Shown one piece after another: positions 27,355 to 36,231 of a stretch of 64,000 nt of DNA. Under the pieces are notes generated by a model that worked only from the letters and a program-made list of their open reading frames with translations, had not been told where the DNA came from and did no database searches. The DNA comes from Phycisphaerales bacterium (GTDB taxonomy: Bacteria > Planctomycetota > Phycisphaerae > Phycisphaerales > UBA1924): the NCBI GenBank assembly GCA_016742075.1, contig JACVCL010000004.1, positions 1 to 64,000 of the forward strand, read 5' to 3'. Numbering within the stretch: position 1 is the first letter of the stretch; every line of letters starts with the position of its first letter. The position numbers and the translations under genes are program-made.

Positions 27355-29145
27355 TCATGCGTAGCTGTGCAGCCCGGCGATCACGAAGTTGATCACGATC
27401 CAGTTGAAGAGCATCACGCCGCAGCCGATGACGGCGAGCCAGGCGGTCCACAGGCCCTTGTCTTTGGCCCGCAGCCGGACGTGGATGAGCACGATGTAGA
27501 CGATGAAGGTGTTGAGGGCGAAGACCTCCTTGGGATCCCAGCCCCAGGGGCGGCCCCAGGAGTGGTCGGCCCAGATCGCGCCCATGACGATGCCCGCCCA
27601 CAGCATGACGAAGCTGAGCTGCATCATGACCAGCGTGGCCCCGTCGAAGACGGCTCCGGCCGAGACGCGGCGGGCCGAGGCGGGATCGGAGGCCATGCGG
27701 GCGTCGGTGAGGGCCGCGTCGAGGAGCATCTCGGTGCCCCCGCCGCCGCGGGCGTGATCGGGCCCGCCGCCGAGCAGCCGCCAGACGAGGTACAGGCCGG
27801 CCGTGACCGCGGCCATCGCGATCAACGCGTAGCTGGCGATGATGACGTTGGTGTGGATGTAGAGCCACAGGTCGTTGAGCACGGGCATGACGTTGCGGAT
27901 GTTGCTGTCGAGCTGCGGCAGGAAATGGGCGCTCATGAGGGCGGCCATCGAGGCGGCCGCGGCGCCCAGCGCGAAGAGGTTGCGCATCGGCGAGCGCCGC
28001 GCCAGCGCCTCGATGACGATGGCCAGCACCGCGCCGAACCAGACGCTGGTCGTGACGGCCTCGAACATGTTGGCGTTGGGCCAGCGCCCGGAGACGTACC
28101 AGCGCAGCCCCAGCGACGCCGTGTGCAGCAGGAACGAGGCGGTGAAGGCGCCCATGCCGATCCGTCGGGCGGCGTCCCACCTGAAGGCCACGCTCATGAG
28201 CAGAAAGACGACGCTGAGCAGGTAGCAGAGCCACACCCACGTGAGGCTGCCGAGCTTGAAGTACTGGCTCTCAAGACCGAGGCGGCTCTGGTTCGGATAG
28301 GCCTCGGCGTTGACCGCGGGCAGGGCGGCGGCGAACGAGGCGAGCGCCGCGTTGGCCTCGGCGGCATTCTCGGCCTGCCAGGCGGTGGCGAAACGGGCCC
28401 AATCGGACGCGAGCCTCTCGCGCACGGCGGCGTCGAGCCGGTCGATGGGGCTGGCGCTCCGCAGGGCCGCCGCGGGCGCGACCTTGGCAGGGGCCCCCTC
28501 GGCGAGCTCCCTGACGCTGATCCAAGGCACGTTCGGGGGCGAGCCGGGCGGCGGCGGCACAATGCGAAGGTCGGCCGCGAGCGACTCTGGCCGCATGGTG
28601 GCGAGCGCTCCCTCGATCTGATCGACGAACTTGGCGGTGCGGATCAGGTCACCCGCCCAGCGGTTCATGAGGGGGGTGACCTCGGGCCGCATGAGCAGCC
28701 GGCGCGAGATCAGCCCCTGCTTCTCGAAGGCGGCGAGACGGTCCTTGGTCACGCCCTCGAGCTCGCCGGCGAGCACCGACGCCCGAAGCGCCTCGGCGAT
28801 GTCGGCCCGCATGGTGCGGTTCTTCACATACACCGCGTCGGCGTCGTCGTACCGCTCGGGGCGGAGGAGCATGTCGAGGTACGTGAAATCCTTGGGCAGG
28901 CCGCCGACCCGGCGCGGGCCGGCGATGTGCGACAGCGTGTCGGCGGCGAAGCTGTCGAAGCTCTTGATCCGGCCGTCGGTGTGCACCGCCGAGCGGTCGA
29001 GCGGCGCAAGGTCGATCTCGGCGGCGAACCCGCCGCCGCCGGGGCGTGACGAGCGAAGCAGCATCGCCACCGCCAGCGCAGCCACCGCCGTCACGATCGC
29101 CGCCCCGAGGAGCCACTGGCCGAGAGCCTTGCCCGCGCTGTTCAT
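27355..29145 (-). CDS. ccsA: Cytochrome c maturation protein CcsA (System II)
   Basis: Integral membrane heme handling protein that, with ResB/CcsB, exports heme and attaches it to c-type apocytochromes. The C-terminal 260 residues are polytopic and contain the tryptophan-rich heme motif WGRPWGWDPKE near residue 530, with conserved histidines in flanking helices. The first 340 residues are an extra, mainly extracytoplasmic region after one membrane helix (about 11-31), not found in minimal CcsA (about 320 residues). The start overlaps the resB stop by ATGA; the ORF-track start at 29454 is inside resB. Confidence 0.9.
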   Translation of the reverse strand: MNSAGKALGQWLLGAAIVTAVAALAVAMLLRSSRPGGGGFAAEIDLAPLDRSAVHTDGRIKSFDSFAADTLSHIAGPRRVGGLPKDFTYLDMLLRPERYDDADAVYVKNRTMRADIAEALRASVLAGELEGVTKDRLAAFEKQGLISRRLLMRPEVTPLMNRWAGDLIRTAKFVDQIEGALATMRPESLAADLRIVPPPPGSPPNVPWISVRELAEGAPAKVAPAAALRSASPIDRLDAAVRERLASDWARFATAWQAENAAEANAALASFAAALPAVNAEAYPNQSRLGLESQYFKLGSLTWVWLCYLLSVVFLLMSVAFRWDAARRIGMGAFTASFLLHTASLGLRWYVSGRWPNANMFEAVTTSVWFGAVLAIVIEALARRSPMRNLFALGAAAASMAALMSAHFLPQLDSNIRNVMPVLNDLWLYIHTNVIIASYALIAMAAVTAGLYLVWRLLGGGPDHARGGGGTEMLLDAALTDARMASDPASARRVSAGAVFDGATLVMMQLSFVMLWAGIVMGAIWADHSWGRPWGWDPKEVFALNTFIVYIVLIHVRLRAKDKGLWTAWLAVIGCGVMLFNWIVINFVIAGLHSYA

Positions 29146-31745
29146 CGGATCACCTCCCCGCGGTCCTGCGCGACGGCCGCCGCGACCGACGCCCGCACAC
29201 GCTCGATGCGCCGACGCCGGATGATGGGCTTGACATAGAACGCGTAGATCATGCCCGCCACCGACAGCACGCAGCCGAACAGCTGCAGGTGCACCCCCTC
29301 GCGGTTGCCGACGCCGAGGCCGGTGAAGTTCAGCCCGGCCGAGGCGGGCACGCCCGGCCGCTCGGGGCGCGGCGCGTCCCAGTAGGCCTGGAAGAACCAC
29401 AGCCCCTGGCGCGACAGCGGGTTGTTGACGCTGATCGGCTCGGGCGCCGTCCACGCGTCGGCGCCGCGCCGGGCCGGATCACCCTTCCAGAACCGAACCC
29501 GGCTGGTCCAGTCGCGGATCGAGAGCGTGCTGCCGGTGAACCCGCCCACCTCGGTGGCCAGTTCGAAGTCGTGGAGCACGACCGGCGCGGGCAGCCGCTT
29601 CCGCTCGCGCCCGAACATCAGTTCGACGACGCGGCCGCCGGGCAGGGCCACGGGCCGGGGCTCGAACCGAGACATGCCGGGGTCGATCAGCGTGGCATCT
29701 TCGACCGAGTAGCGGTGGAAGGGCAGCCAGACGCGCTGGGCGGCGTCGCCCGAGCCCAGTTCGACCTCGATCATGGCGAAGGTCTGCGCGACGTCGGCAT
29801 CGCGATCGCGCTGCGACGGCGGCACCACCATCGGCCGGCTCACCTCGGCGGCTCTCGGGATCAGCCGGTCGAGAGTCAGCGACACCTCCGGAGCCAAGGC
29901 CACGCGTTCGCCGGGCCTGATCGCCCGGCTCATGAGCACGCCGCGCGGCGAGCGGGTCCAGAGCTTGGCGGCGGGGGAACCGGGCTCGGCGTTCAGGCCG
30001 GGCCCGGCGACGATGGTGGCCGGGGCCAGCGAGCCGGGCCGGAACGTGGCCCGCACACGCGGATCGGGCGCGGGGCTGTCGCGGGTGGGCCCGGTGTCTC
30101 CGGGCTTGCCGTCGCGCGTGCGCGACGGGTCGTCGAACACCCAGCGGCGGAACACGCCGGCGGGCGTCTTGAAGTCGACGGTCGCCAGCGAAACCGTCAC
30201 CGGCTCGCCCTGCACCTCAACGGTGAGATCGGTCACCACGTCCCACACACGGAACGACACGTCGGTGCCCTCGATCTGGCTGAACGGCACCGATCGGTCG
30301 TCGGCCTGATCGCCCTGCGCCGCCGAGGCGAGGCGCGCCGTGCGGGTTGGGTCGATGCGGATCTCACGCCGCACAGGCTCGGCGCCGTCGCGGGGGACGT
30401 CGAGAGTCAGCACCGGCTCGGTCGAACCCTCGAACTCACGGAGTTCGTCGGCGGTGCGGACCCACCGGAACAGCAGCGAGCCGTCGAACGCGGCGCGGCG
30501 GGCGGGGTCGTCGGCCACCAGGGTGGCCCGGTGGGCCGAGGCGGCGGCGCCGTGCGAGGCGTCGCGGATCGACACTTCGGCCACCGGACGCGTCACCGGC
30601 GCGCCGTCGGGCGCGGGCTCGAAGCGGGGCTGGACCGCGGCGTAGCGGAGGAAGCCGGTCACCCGGACCGGCACGCCCGCCAGCGGGTCGGCCGCGTCGG
30701 AGTTCGCCGCGGCCGAGACGTCGATGGAAAGCGGCTGCAGCGGGTAGTCGTCGTAGCCCGCCGGCGGCCAGATGGCCTGCTGGCGGTCGATGTAGTCGTT
30801 GTAGCGTGGGAGGCCGCGGATCGGGCGCTGGTGCCACAGCCGCTCGCCCTGCGTTCGTACGTGAAGAGCGGCGGAGTCCTTCACCCAGAAGGAGTCCTGC
30901 GGCTGGTAGCCCAGGTCGATCCGCACCGACTCATCGACCAGCGACTTGCCGCCGAACCGATCGATCTTCTTGACGCGCCCCTCGCCCGGGAGGACGTCTT
31001 CCGTGTACTGCGGGTAGCCGTCGAGCACCTGCCGGATGAACCGCGCCCCGATGGGCGGCTCGACCAGGACCTGCACCGCGTAGGTCTTCTTCCCCGCGTC
31101 GTCGCCGCTGCGCAGCTCGTACTCGGGCTGGACAGAGGCGATCTCGAACCGCCACCCGCCCGTTCCCGCGGCGGCCGGCACATCCACGGCGTTGCCGGGG
31201 AGCACCACCAGCCCGACGGTCTTCGCGCCGCCGCCGGGCCCTGCGCCGGGCACGTCGATGAACAGCTGGCGGCGTACCACGACCGTGTCGCCCTCGACCT
31301 TGGTCGAGAAATAGATCACGCTGCCCGCCGCGAGGATGATGATTCCGGAGTGGATCATCCAGACCCCCGCCGAGAGCACCGTGAGCGGGATGCGGCGGAT
31401 GGTGGCGACGGTGAGGTTCACGCAGATCAGCAGGCACAGCGCGTTGAAGAACGCGGTGTGGAACCACTCGAACTCGGTGAGTTCGAATGGCCGCCACTGG
31501 CGCGGCATGGCGTGGACCCAGCTGCCAGCGTCGAAAATGTTGGCCCCGACCGGGTAGAGCAGTCCTGCCGAGCCGATGGTGCAGTACACGAACAGCACCA
31601 CCATGAGCACCACGCCGAGGCGGACGCTGGAAAACAGATCGAGAATGGGGCGGACGACGCCTTGCGGGGGCCGCCGGCGGATGGGGCCGACGGCACTCGG
31701 CGGGGGGGTGACAGACGATGGTTCGGGGTGATGCAGGTCGGTCAT
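29142..31745 (-). CDS. resB: Cytochrome c biogenesis protein ResB
   Basis: Partner of CcsA in System II cytochrome c assembly. It is an 867-residue protein with three membrane helices in the first 180 residues (including LGVVLMVVLFVYCTIGSAGLLYP, shortened here, and a VWMIHSGIIILAAGSVIYF helix with a His), a large extracytoplasmic domain with a repeated beta pattern, and a last helix near the C-terminus (GCVLSVAGMIYAFYVKP). This length is well above ordinary ResB (about 450-600). It forms a two-gene operon with ccsA, coupled by ATGA. The gene faces away from the phosphorylase gene. Confidence 0.88.
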   Translation of the reverse strand: MTDLHHPEPSSVTPPPSAVGPIRRRPPQGVVRPILDLFSSVRLGVVLMVVLFVYCTIGSAGLLYPVGANIFDAGSWVHAMPRQWRPFELTEFEWFHTAFFNALCLLICVNLTVATIRRIPLTVLSAGVWMIHSGIIILAAGSVIYFSTKVEGDTVVVRRQLFIDVPGAGPGGGAKTVGLVVLPGNAVDVPAAAGTGGWRFEIASVQPEYELRSGDDAGKKTYAVQVLVEPPIGARFIRQVLDGYPQYTEDVLPGEGRVKKIDRFGGKSLVDESVRIDLGYQPQDSFWVKDSAALHVRTQGERLWHQRPIRGLPRYNDYIDRQQAIWPPAGYDDYPLQPLSIDVSAAANSDAADPLAGVPVRVTGFLRYAAVQPRFEPAPDGAPVTRPVAEVSIRDASHGAAASAHRATLVADDPARRAAFDGSLLFRWVRTADELREFEGSTEPVLTLDVPRDGAEPVRREIRIDPTRTARLASAAQGDQADDRSVPFSQIEGTDVSFRVWDVVTDLTVEVQGEPVTVSLATVDFKTPAGVFRRWVFDDPSRTRDGKPGDTGPTRDSPAPDPRVRATFRPGSLAPATIVAGPGLNAEPGSPAAKLWTRSPRGVLMSRAIRPGERVALAPEVSLTLDRLIPRAAEVSRPMVVPPSQRDRDADVAQTFAMIEVELGSGDAAQRVWLPFHRYSVEDATLIDPGMSRFEPRPVALPGGRVVELMFGRERKRLPAPVVLHDFELATEVGGFTGSTLSIRDWTSRVRFWKGDPARRGADAWTAPEPISVNNPLSRQGLWFFQAYWDAPRPERPGVPASAGLNFTGLGVGNREGVHLQLFGCVLSVAGMIYAFYVKPIIRRRRIERVRASVAAAVAQDRGEVIR

Positions 31746-31897
31746 CTGGGGGAACTACGGGGCGTTCTCGACGCCGTGCGGGTTGAGCCCGGATGCTAGG
31801 CGGACGTGCTCTTGGACTTCGCCGGTAGCCGGTGCCTTGGGCGCCCCCCAAATCTGGTTCGGTGGACGGCATCGGGATGGATTCCGGCGTCTGGCCG

Positions 31898-31903
31898 TAT
31901 ACT
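31898..31903 (+). promoter_or_regulatory. -10 box (TATACT) for the phosphorylase gene
   Basis: GTATACT, close to consensus, about 100 bases before the ATG; no recognisable -35 box. The following bases CCGCCC also follow the TATGCT box of the phosphohexomutase gene. Confidence 0.45.
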
Positions 31904-32005
31904 CCGCCCCCCGCTCGCCCCCTCGGGACGACCGGTGCCGAGACCCGAGACTCCGAGCTTGGAAAAACGTTCCACCTGACCCCCGTCCGAAGAAGGATCC
32001 CCGTC

Positions 32006-34150
32006 ATGGCCAAGGCCTCCGCCGCCCGTCGTCGCCGCCCCGCCGCTCGAACCGCGCCCCGCCGCGGGAACGTGTGGGACCGCGTCGACACGATCGCCCG
32101 GAACCTGTGGTGGACGTGGAACCCCGACGCGCGGCGGCTGCTGGAGTCGATGGACCCTGCGCTGTGGCGGGCGACGACGCAGAACCCGATCGCGACGATG
32201 GCGGCGCTCTCGGCCACGCGGCGCCAGACCCTGGAGCACGACCCGGTGTTCCAGAAGAACCTCGCGCACGTCGAAGCCGAACTGGCCCGCTACCTGAACG
32301 CCCAGACGTGGTACGACCGCGAGGCCGATGCTTCGCAGAAGAAGATGCGGGCCGCGTACTTCTGCATGGAGTTCGCGATCCATGAGTGCCTGCCGCTGTA
32401 CGCCGGCGGTTTGGGCGTGCTGGCGGCCGACCACATGAAGTCGGCGTCGGACCTTGGCGTGCCTCTGACGGCCGTGGGGGTGCTGTGGCGTCACGGGTAC
32501 TACCGGCAGGAGATCACGCCGAGCGGCGACGTTCGTGTGCTGTACCCGCCGTCGGACTTCTCGATGCTGCCGGTGCGCGACACGGGCAAGTCGATCACGA
32601 TGATGATCGGTTCGTCGCGGGTGAAGGCGAAGATCTGGGTGCTCATGGTGGGGCGGATCCCGATCTACCTGCTCGACTGCGACATTCCCGAGAACAAGCC
32701 CGAGGACCGCAAGCTCACCCACCACCTCTACGGCGGCGACCGCGAGTACCGCATCCGCCAGGAGCTGCTGCTGGGTGTCGGCGGGCTGATGGCGCTGGAG
32801 GCGATGGGCGTGAAGCCCACGGTGTTCCACCTCAACGAGGGGCACGCGGCGTTCTGCGGCCTCGAGCGCCTGCGCCGGCTGGTGAAGAAGGGGCGGAACA
32901 TCGAGGAGGCGCTGGAAGAGGTGCGGGCGGCGTCGGTGTTCACCACGCACACGCCGGTTCCCGAGGGCAACGACCGCTTCGACGTCGGCCTGACGCTGAA
33001 GTACCTCCGCCCGTACATGCGCGACCTGGGGCTGGACCGCGAGGCGTTCCTGTCTTTGGGGCGCGAGGACCCCGAGGACACGAAGGAGCCCTTCTGCATG
33101 ACGGTGCTGGCCCTGCTGCTGGCCGACGGCTGCAACGGCGTGGCCGAGCTGCACGGGCACACCAGCCGCAAGATGTGGGCGAAGACGTACAGCGCCATGG
33201 ACCCCGACGACGTGCCGATCGGCCACGTGACCAACGGCGTGCACCCCGAGAGCTGGCTCGACGAGGCGGCCCGCCCGTTCTACGACAAGCACCTCAAGCC
33301 CCGCTGGGTCGGCGCCGGCCCGGACGACGACTGGTGGGCTCGGGCCGACAAGATCCCGGCCGATGAATTCTGGGCGCTGCGGCAGATGATGCGGCGGAAG
33401 CTCATCAGCACGCTGCGTTCGCACATGCGCGACCAGATGCTGTACCACGGCCTGTCGTTCGAGGAGATCGACGAGCTGTACAGCAGCCTCGACGAGAACG
33501 CCCTGACGATCGGGTTCGCCCGCCGCTTCGCCCTCTACAAGCGGGCCCCGCTGATTTTCAAGGATCCCAAGCGCCTGGAACGGATTCTCTGCAACGCCGA
33601 CCGGCCCGTGCAGATCATCTTCGCCGGCAAGGCCCACCCGCTCGACGCCGCGGGGAATGAGTACGTGAAGTTCGTCCACGAGCAGACCCGCAAGGGGCCG
33701 TTCAAGGGCAAGATCCTCCTGCTGCAGAACTACGACACCAGCATCGGCCGCCTGCTCACGCAGGGGTGCGATGTGTGGCTGAACAACCCGGTGCGTCCGA
33801 TGGAGGCCTCGGGCACGTCCGGGATGAAGCCGCCGCTGGTCGGCGGGCTGAACTTCTCGATCCTCGACGGCTGGTGGCCCGAGGCGTCGGACGGGCGGAA
33901 CGGCTGGAACATCGGCGACGGCCGGGAGTACTCCAGCCGCACGAAGCAGGACGCCGCCGACGCCGAGGCGATCTACTCCACCCTTGAGCGGCAGATCGTG
34001 CCGGCGTTCTACAAGCGCGACCGCCGGGGTGTGCCGCAGCAGTGGGTGAAGATGATGGCGAAGAGCATGAAGACGATCTGCTGCCGCTTCAGCACGCACC
34101 GCATGGTGGCCGAGTACGTCCGCGACTACTACTGGCTGGCCCACGGCTGA
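32006..34150 (+). CDS. glgP: Alpha-glucan (glycogen) phosphorylase
   Basis: GT35 family phosphorylase that releases glucose 1-phosphate from glycogen or maltodextrin. It belongs to the short bacterial alpha-glucan phosphorylase type (714 residues, with the N-terminal NLWWTWNPDA motif), not the longer muscle-like form. The PLP lysine is K608 in EASGTSGMKPPL. CMEFAIHECLPLYAGGLGVLAADH and FHLNEGHAAF are also diagnostic. The start at 32006 is preceded by AGAAGGA; the ORF-track start at 31832 would add a non-homologous leader. The first 20 residues are Ala/Arg-rich and may be a disordered extension. Confidence 0.95.
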   Translation: MAKASAARRRRPAARTAPRRGNVWDRVDTIARNLWWTWNPDARRLLESMDPALWRATTQNPIATMAALSATRRQTLEHDPVFQKNLAHVEAELARYLNAQTWYDREADASQKKMRAAYFCMEFAIHECLPLYAGGLGVLAADHMKSASDLGVPLTAVGVLWRHGYYRQEITPSGDVRVLYPPSDFSMLPVRDTGKSITMMIGSSRVKAKIWVLMVGRIPIYLLDCDIPENKPEDRKLTHHLYGGDREYRIRQELLLGVGGLMALEAMGVKPTVFHLNEGHAAFCGLERLRRLVKKGRNIEEALEEVRAASVFTTHTPVPEGNDRFDVGLTLKYLRPYMRDLGLDREAFLSLGREDPEDTKEPFCMTVLALLLADGCNGVAELHGHTSRKMWAKTYSAMDPDDVPIGHVTNGVHPESWLDEAARPFYDKHLKPRWVGAGPDDDWWARADKIPADEFWALRQMMRRKLISTLRSHMRDQMLYHGLSFEEIDELYSSLDENALTIGFARRFALYKRAPLIFKDPKRLERILCNADRPVQIIFAGKAHPLDAAGNEYVKFVHEQTRKGPFKGKILLLQNYDTSIGRLLTQGCDVWLNNPVRPMEASGTSGMKPPLVGGLNFSILDGWWPEASDGRNGWNIGDGREYSSRTKQDAADAEAIYSTLERQIVPAFYKRDRRGVPQQWVKMMAKSMKTICCRFSTHRMVAEYVRDYYWLAHG

Positions 34151-34227
34151 GCGCCCGCTACCCTACCCCACCCCACCCCGACCTCTCATCCTCGGTGATC
34201 GACCGGTCGCGATGCGGCACGGCGTGC

Positions 34228-34764
34228 TCAGACCATCGACAGCGCCTTGCCGGCCTTAAGCATTCGCTCGGCGTCCTCCACGCTGACTTTCTTCTCGCCG
34301 ACGCGCCGCAGGGCCTCGCGATAGGTCTCCTGCTCGCTCTGCACGCGGGCGAGCACCGAGTCCTTGTCGTCGCCGACGTCCTGAAGGATGCTCGACGTGC
34401 ACAGCCGAAGCAGCCGCTCTGCGTCCTCGGCACTGAGGGCCTTGGTGGCGACCTGCTTGAGGGCTTCTCGCTTGGTGGCCTCGAACTCCTCAGCGATGGC
34501 CGCGCGGGAGTCGGGGTCGGTGCAGGCTATGCCGGGGATCGTCTCGTCGTCCTCGCCGTAGCGGTGCATCGGGGCGTTGAGAAGCCGCTCGGCAGTTTCG
34601 GCGTTCATCGTGCCCTCGGCGACATAGGCCATCGCCTCCCGTCGGCTGCGCTCCTTCTCGCGGGCCTTGAAGACCCCCATCAGCGCCTGCCAACCGAAAT
34701 AGAGGGCGGCGATCACGCCGAGAGTAATCCAGGTCACTTGCGATCCGCTGAGCTGAGAGAGCAT
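34228..34764 (-). CDS. Hypothetical membrane-anchored protein with three AERLL repeats
   Basis: A 178-residue protein: one N-terminal membrane helix (about residues 8-28, TWITLGVIAALYFGWQALMG), then a charged alpha-helical cytoplasmic or periplasmic part. Three copies of a short unit recur about every 55-60 residues: MNAETAERLLNA, LSAEDAERLLRL and VSVEDAERMLKA, each preceded by a basic helix. The pattern resembles SHOCT-like C-terminal helices (which oligomerise), but I cannot name the family. GGAG lies nine bases before ATG 34764. It is the last gene of a nine-gene minus-strand run. Confidence 0.65.
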   Translation of the reverse strand: MLSQLSGSQVTWITLGVIAALYFGWQALMGVFKAREKERSRREAMAYVAEGTMNAETAERLLNAPMHRYGEDDETIPGIACTDPDSRAAIAEEFEATKREALKQVATKALSAEDAERLLRLCTSSILQDVGDDKDSVLARVQSEQETYREALRRVGEKKVSVEDAERMLKAGKALSMV

Positions 34765-34869
34765 GCGGAATTCTCCGGGGGTCTGGGCACCCGATTCCGT
34801 GTTTCGGACAACCGATCCCGGGGTTTCAGCCGGGGAACCGCACCCGAACCAACGGATATTCAAGGCCCA

Positions 34870-36228
34870 TCACCGGACCGCGGCCAGAACCGACTCCACG
34901 TCCACTGTGGCGCCCGGGATGTTCCGTACCCCCGACGAGCGCGCGACGGCCCGGAGCGCGATGATCGCGGCGCGGAAGTCGGGCGCCAGCCCGGCCTGGA
35001 AGCGCATGGGCTGGCCGCCGACGGGGTGGGCGAAGCCCAGGATGGTCGCGTGGAGCGCCTGGCGGGCGATGATCGGCTCGCCCCCTGCGTCGGCCGGCAG
35101 GCCGCCGGGGCCGGCGGTGAGGTGCGCCGGCAGCAGCGGACGACCGCCGTACATGTCGTCGCCGACGATCGGGTAGCCGAGATGCGACAGGTGCACCCGG
35201 ATCTGGTGGGTGCGTCCGGTTTTGAGCTCCAACTCCACGAGGGTGAACCCGCGGGCGGGCGGTGGGGTCGGCATCGAATGCGTACCCCCGGGCGCCCATC
35301 CGGCGGGTGACGGCGGTGGCAGGCCGGGTGACGGCTGACGGTCGATGGAGAACCGTTCCCTCACGCGATAGATCGTCAGGGCCGGCTTGCCGAGTTCATC
35401 GTGGCGGACGACCTGCTTCTCACGCATGCCCTTGGCCTTGCTGGGGTGCGGGCCGATGGGGGCGTCGATGATGTCGGCGTCGGACTCGATGACGCCCTCC
35501 ACCAGGGCCAGGTACCGCTTGTCGACCGTGCGGGCCTCAAATTGCCTTCCGAGCTGCCAGTGGGCCTCCTCGTCCTTGGCGACGACCATGACGCCGCTGG
35601 TGTGGCGGTCGAGCCGGTGGACGACGCCGGGGCGGGCGAGATCGCCGCCGACTTCGGAGAGCTTGCCGCCCCCTCCCTGCTGCTGGAAGTGGTGCACCAG
35701 AGCGTTGAGCAGCGTGCCCTTGTGGTGGCTGCGGGCGGGGTGGACGATGAGGTCCGGCCCCTTGTTCACAACGATCAGCCAGCGATCCTCGAAGAGGATG
35801 TCGAGGGGGATCGGCTCGGGCTGGATGTCCTTGGGCGGCGGCGGGGGGACCTCGACCTCGATCACGTCACCGCTCTTGACCTTCGTGGAAGCCTTGCACG
35901 CCCGGCCGTTGACCCAGACGGCGCCCTCGTCGATGAGCCGTTGCAGCTGGCTGCGGCTCATGAACGTGATCCGGTCGGTGAGGTACTTGTCGAGCCGCTT
36001 GTCGAGGTCGCGGGAGATCTCGAAACGAACGCGGACGAGCCCGGGCTCGGCGTCGCCGTCGGGCTCGGGGTCGGACTCCGAGAGCGGCTGGCTCTCGGCG
36101 TCGGGGCCGCGCTGCTCGGCGGCGCGGGAGCGCAGGGCTGCCGGATCGACCTTGCCGCCGGGGCGGATCAGCCCGCGCCAGTCATCGTGGGCTCCACCGG
36201 GCCCGGGCCTGGTCGGGCCGGCGGGCAT
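34870..36228 (-). CDS. RluA/RluD-family 23S rRNA pseudouridine synthase
   Basis: Pseudouridine synthase with an S4 RNA-binding domain (about residues 75-125, LDKYLTDRITFMSRSQLQRLIDEGAVWVNG in part) and a catalytic domain with the active-site motif HRLDRHTSG, where the Asp is the catalytic residue. LVHHFQQ and KTGRTHQIRVHL also match RluD. The target is probably the 1911/1915/1917 loop of 23S rRNA if orthologous to RluD, but this is by family only. The 70-residue N-terminal extension is disordered and acidic. The start lies three bases after the stop of the TPR gene. Confidence 0.9.
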   Translation of the reverse strand: MPAGPTRPGPGGAHDDWRGLIRPGGKVDPAALRSRAAEQRGPDAESQPLSESDPEPDGDAEPGLVRVRFEISRDLDKRLDKYLTDRITFMSRSQLQRLIDEGAVWVNGRACKASTKVKSGDVIEVEVPPPPPKDIQPEPIPLDILFEDRWLIVVNKGPDLIVHPARSHHKGTLLNALVHHFQQQGGGGKLSEVGGDLARPGVVHRLDRHTSGVMVVAKDEEAHWQLGRQFEARTVDKRYLALVEGVIESDADIIDAPIGPHPSKAKGMREKQVVRHDELGKPALTIYRVRERFSIDRQPSPGLPPPSPAGWAPGGTHSMPTPPPARGFTLVELELKTGRTHQIRVHLSHLGYPIVGDDMYGGRPLLPAHLTAGPGGLPADAGGEPIIARQALHATILGFAHPVGGQPMRFQAGLAPDFRAAIIALRAVARSSGVRNIPGATVDVESVLAAVR

Positions 36229-36231
36229 GGG

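Noticed and set aside
27367-29049. 560-residue plus-strand ORF opposite ccsA
   Set aside because: ccsA heme motif and membrane helices are on the minus strand; the antisense frame is His/Glu/Gly-rich without features.
29046-31799. 917-residue plus-strand ORF opposite resB
   Set aside because: Full antisense of resB; composition rich in Arg, Gly and His, no recognisable motif; typical shadow of GC-rich coding sequence. ResB motifs are on the other strand.
31796-34144. 782-residue minus-strand ORF opposite the phosphorylase gene
   Set aside because: The plus strand carries the GT35 phosphorylase with the PLP lysine motif; the antisense frame has low-complexity His/Arg/Val composition.
34151-34227. 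Terminator between the phosphorylase and the repeat protein
   Set aside because: The gap has C-rich repeats (CCCACCCC) and a 10-bp palindrome CGACCGGTCG but no stem with a T-run.
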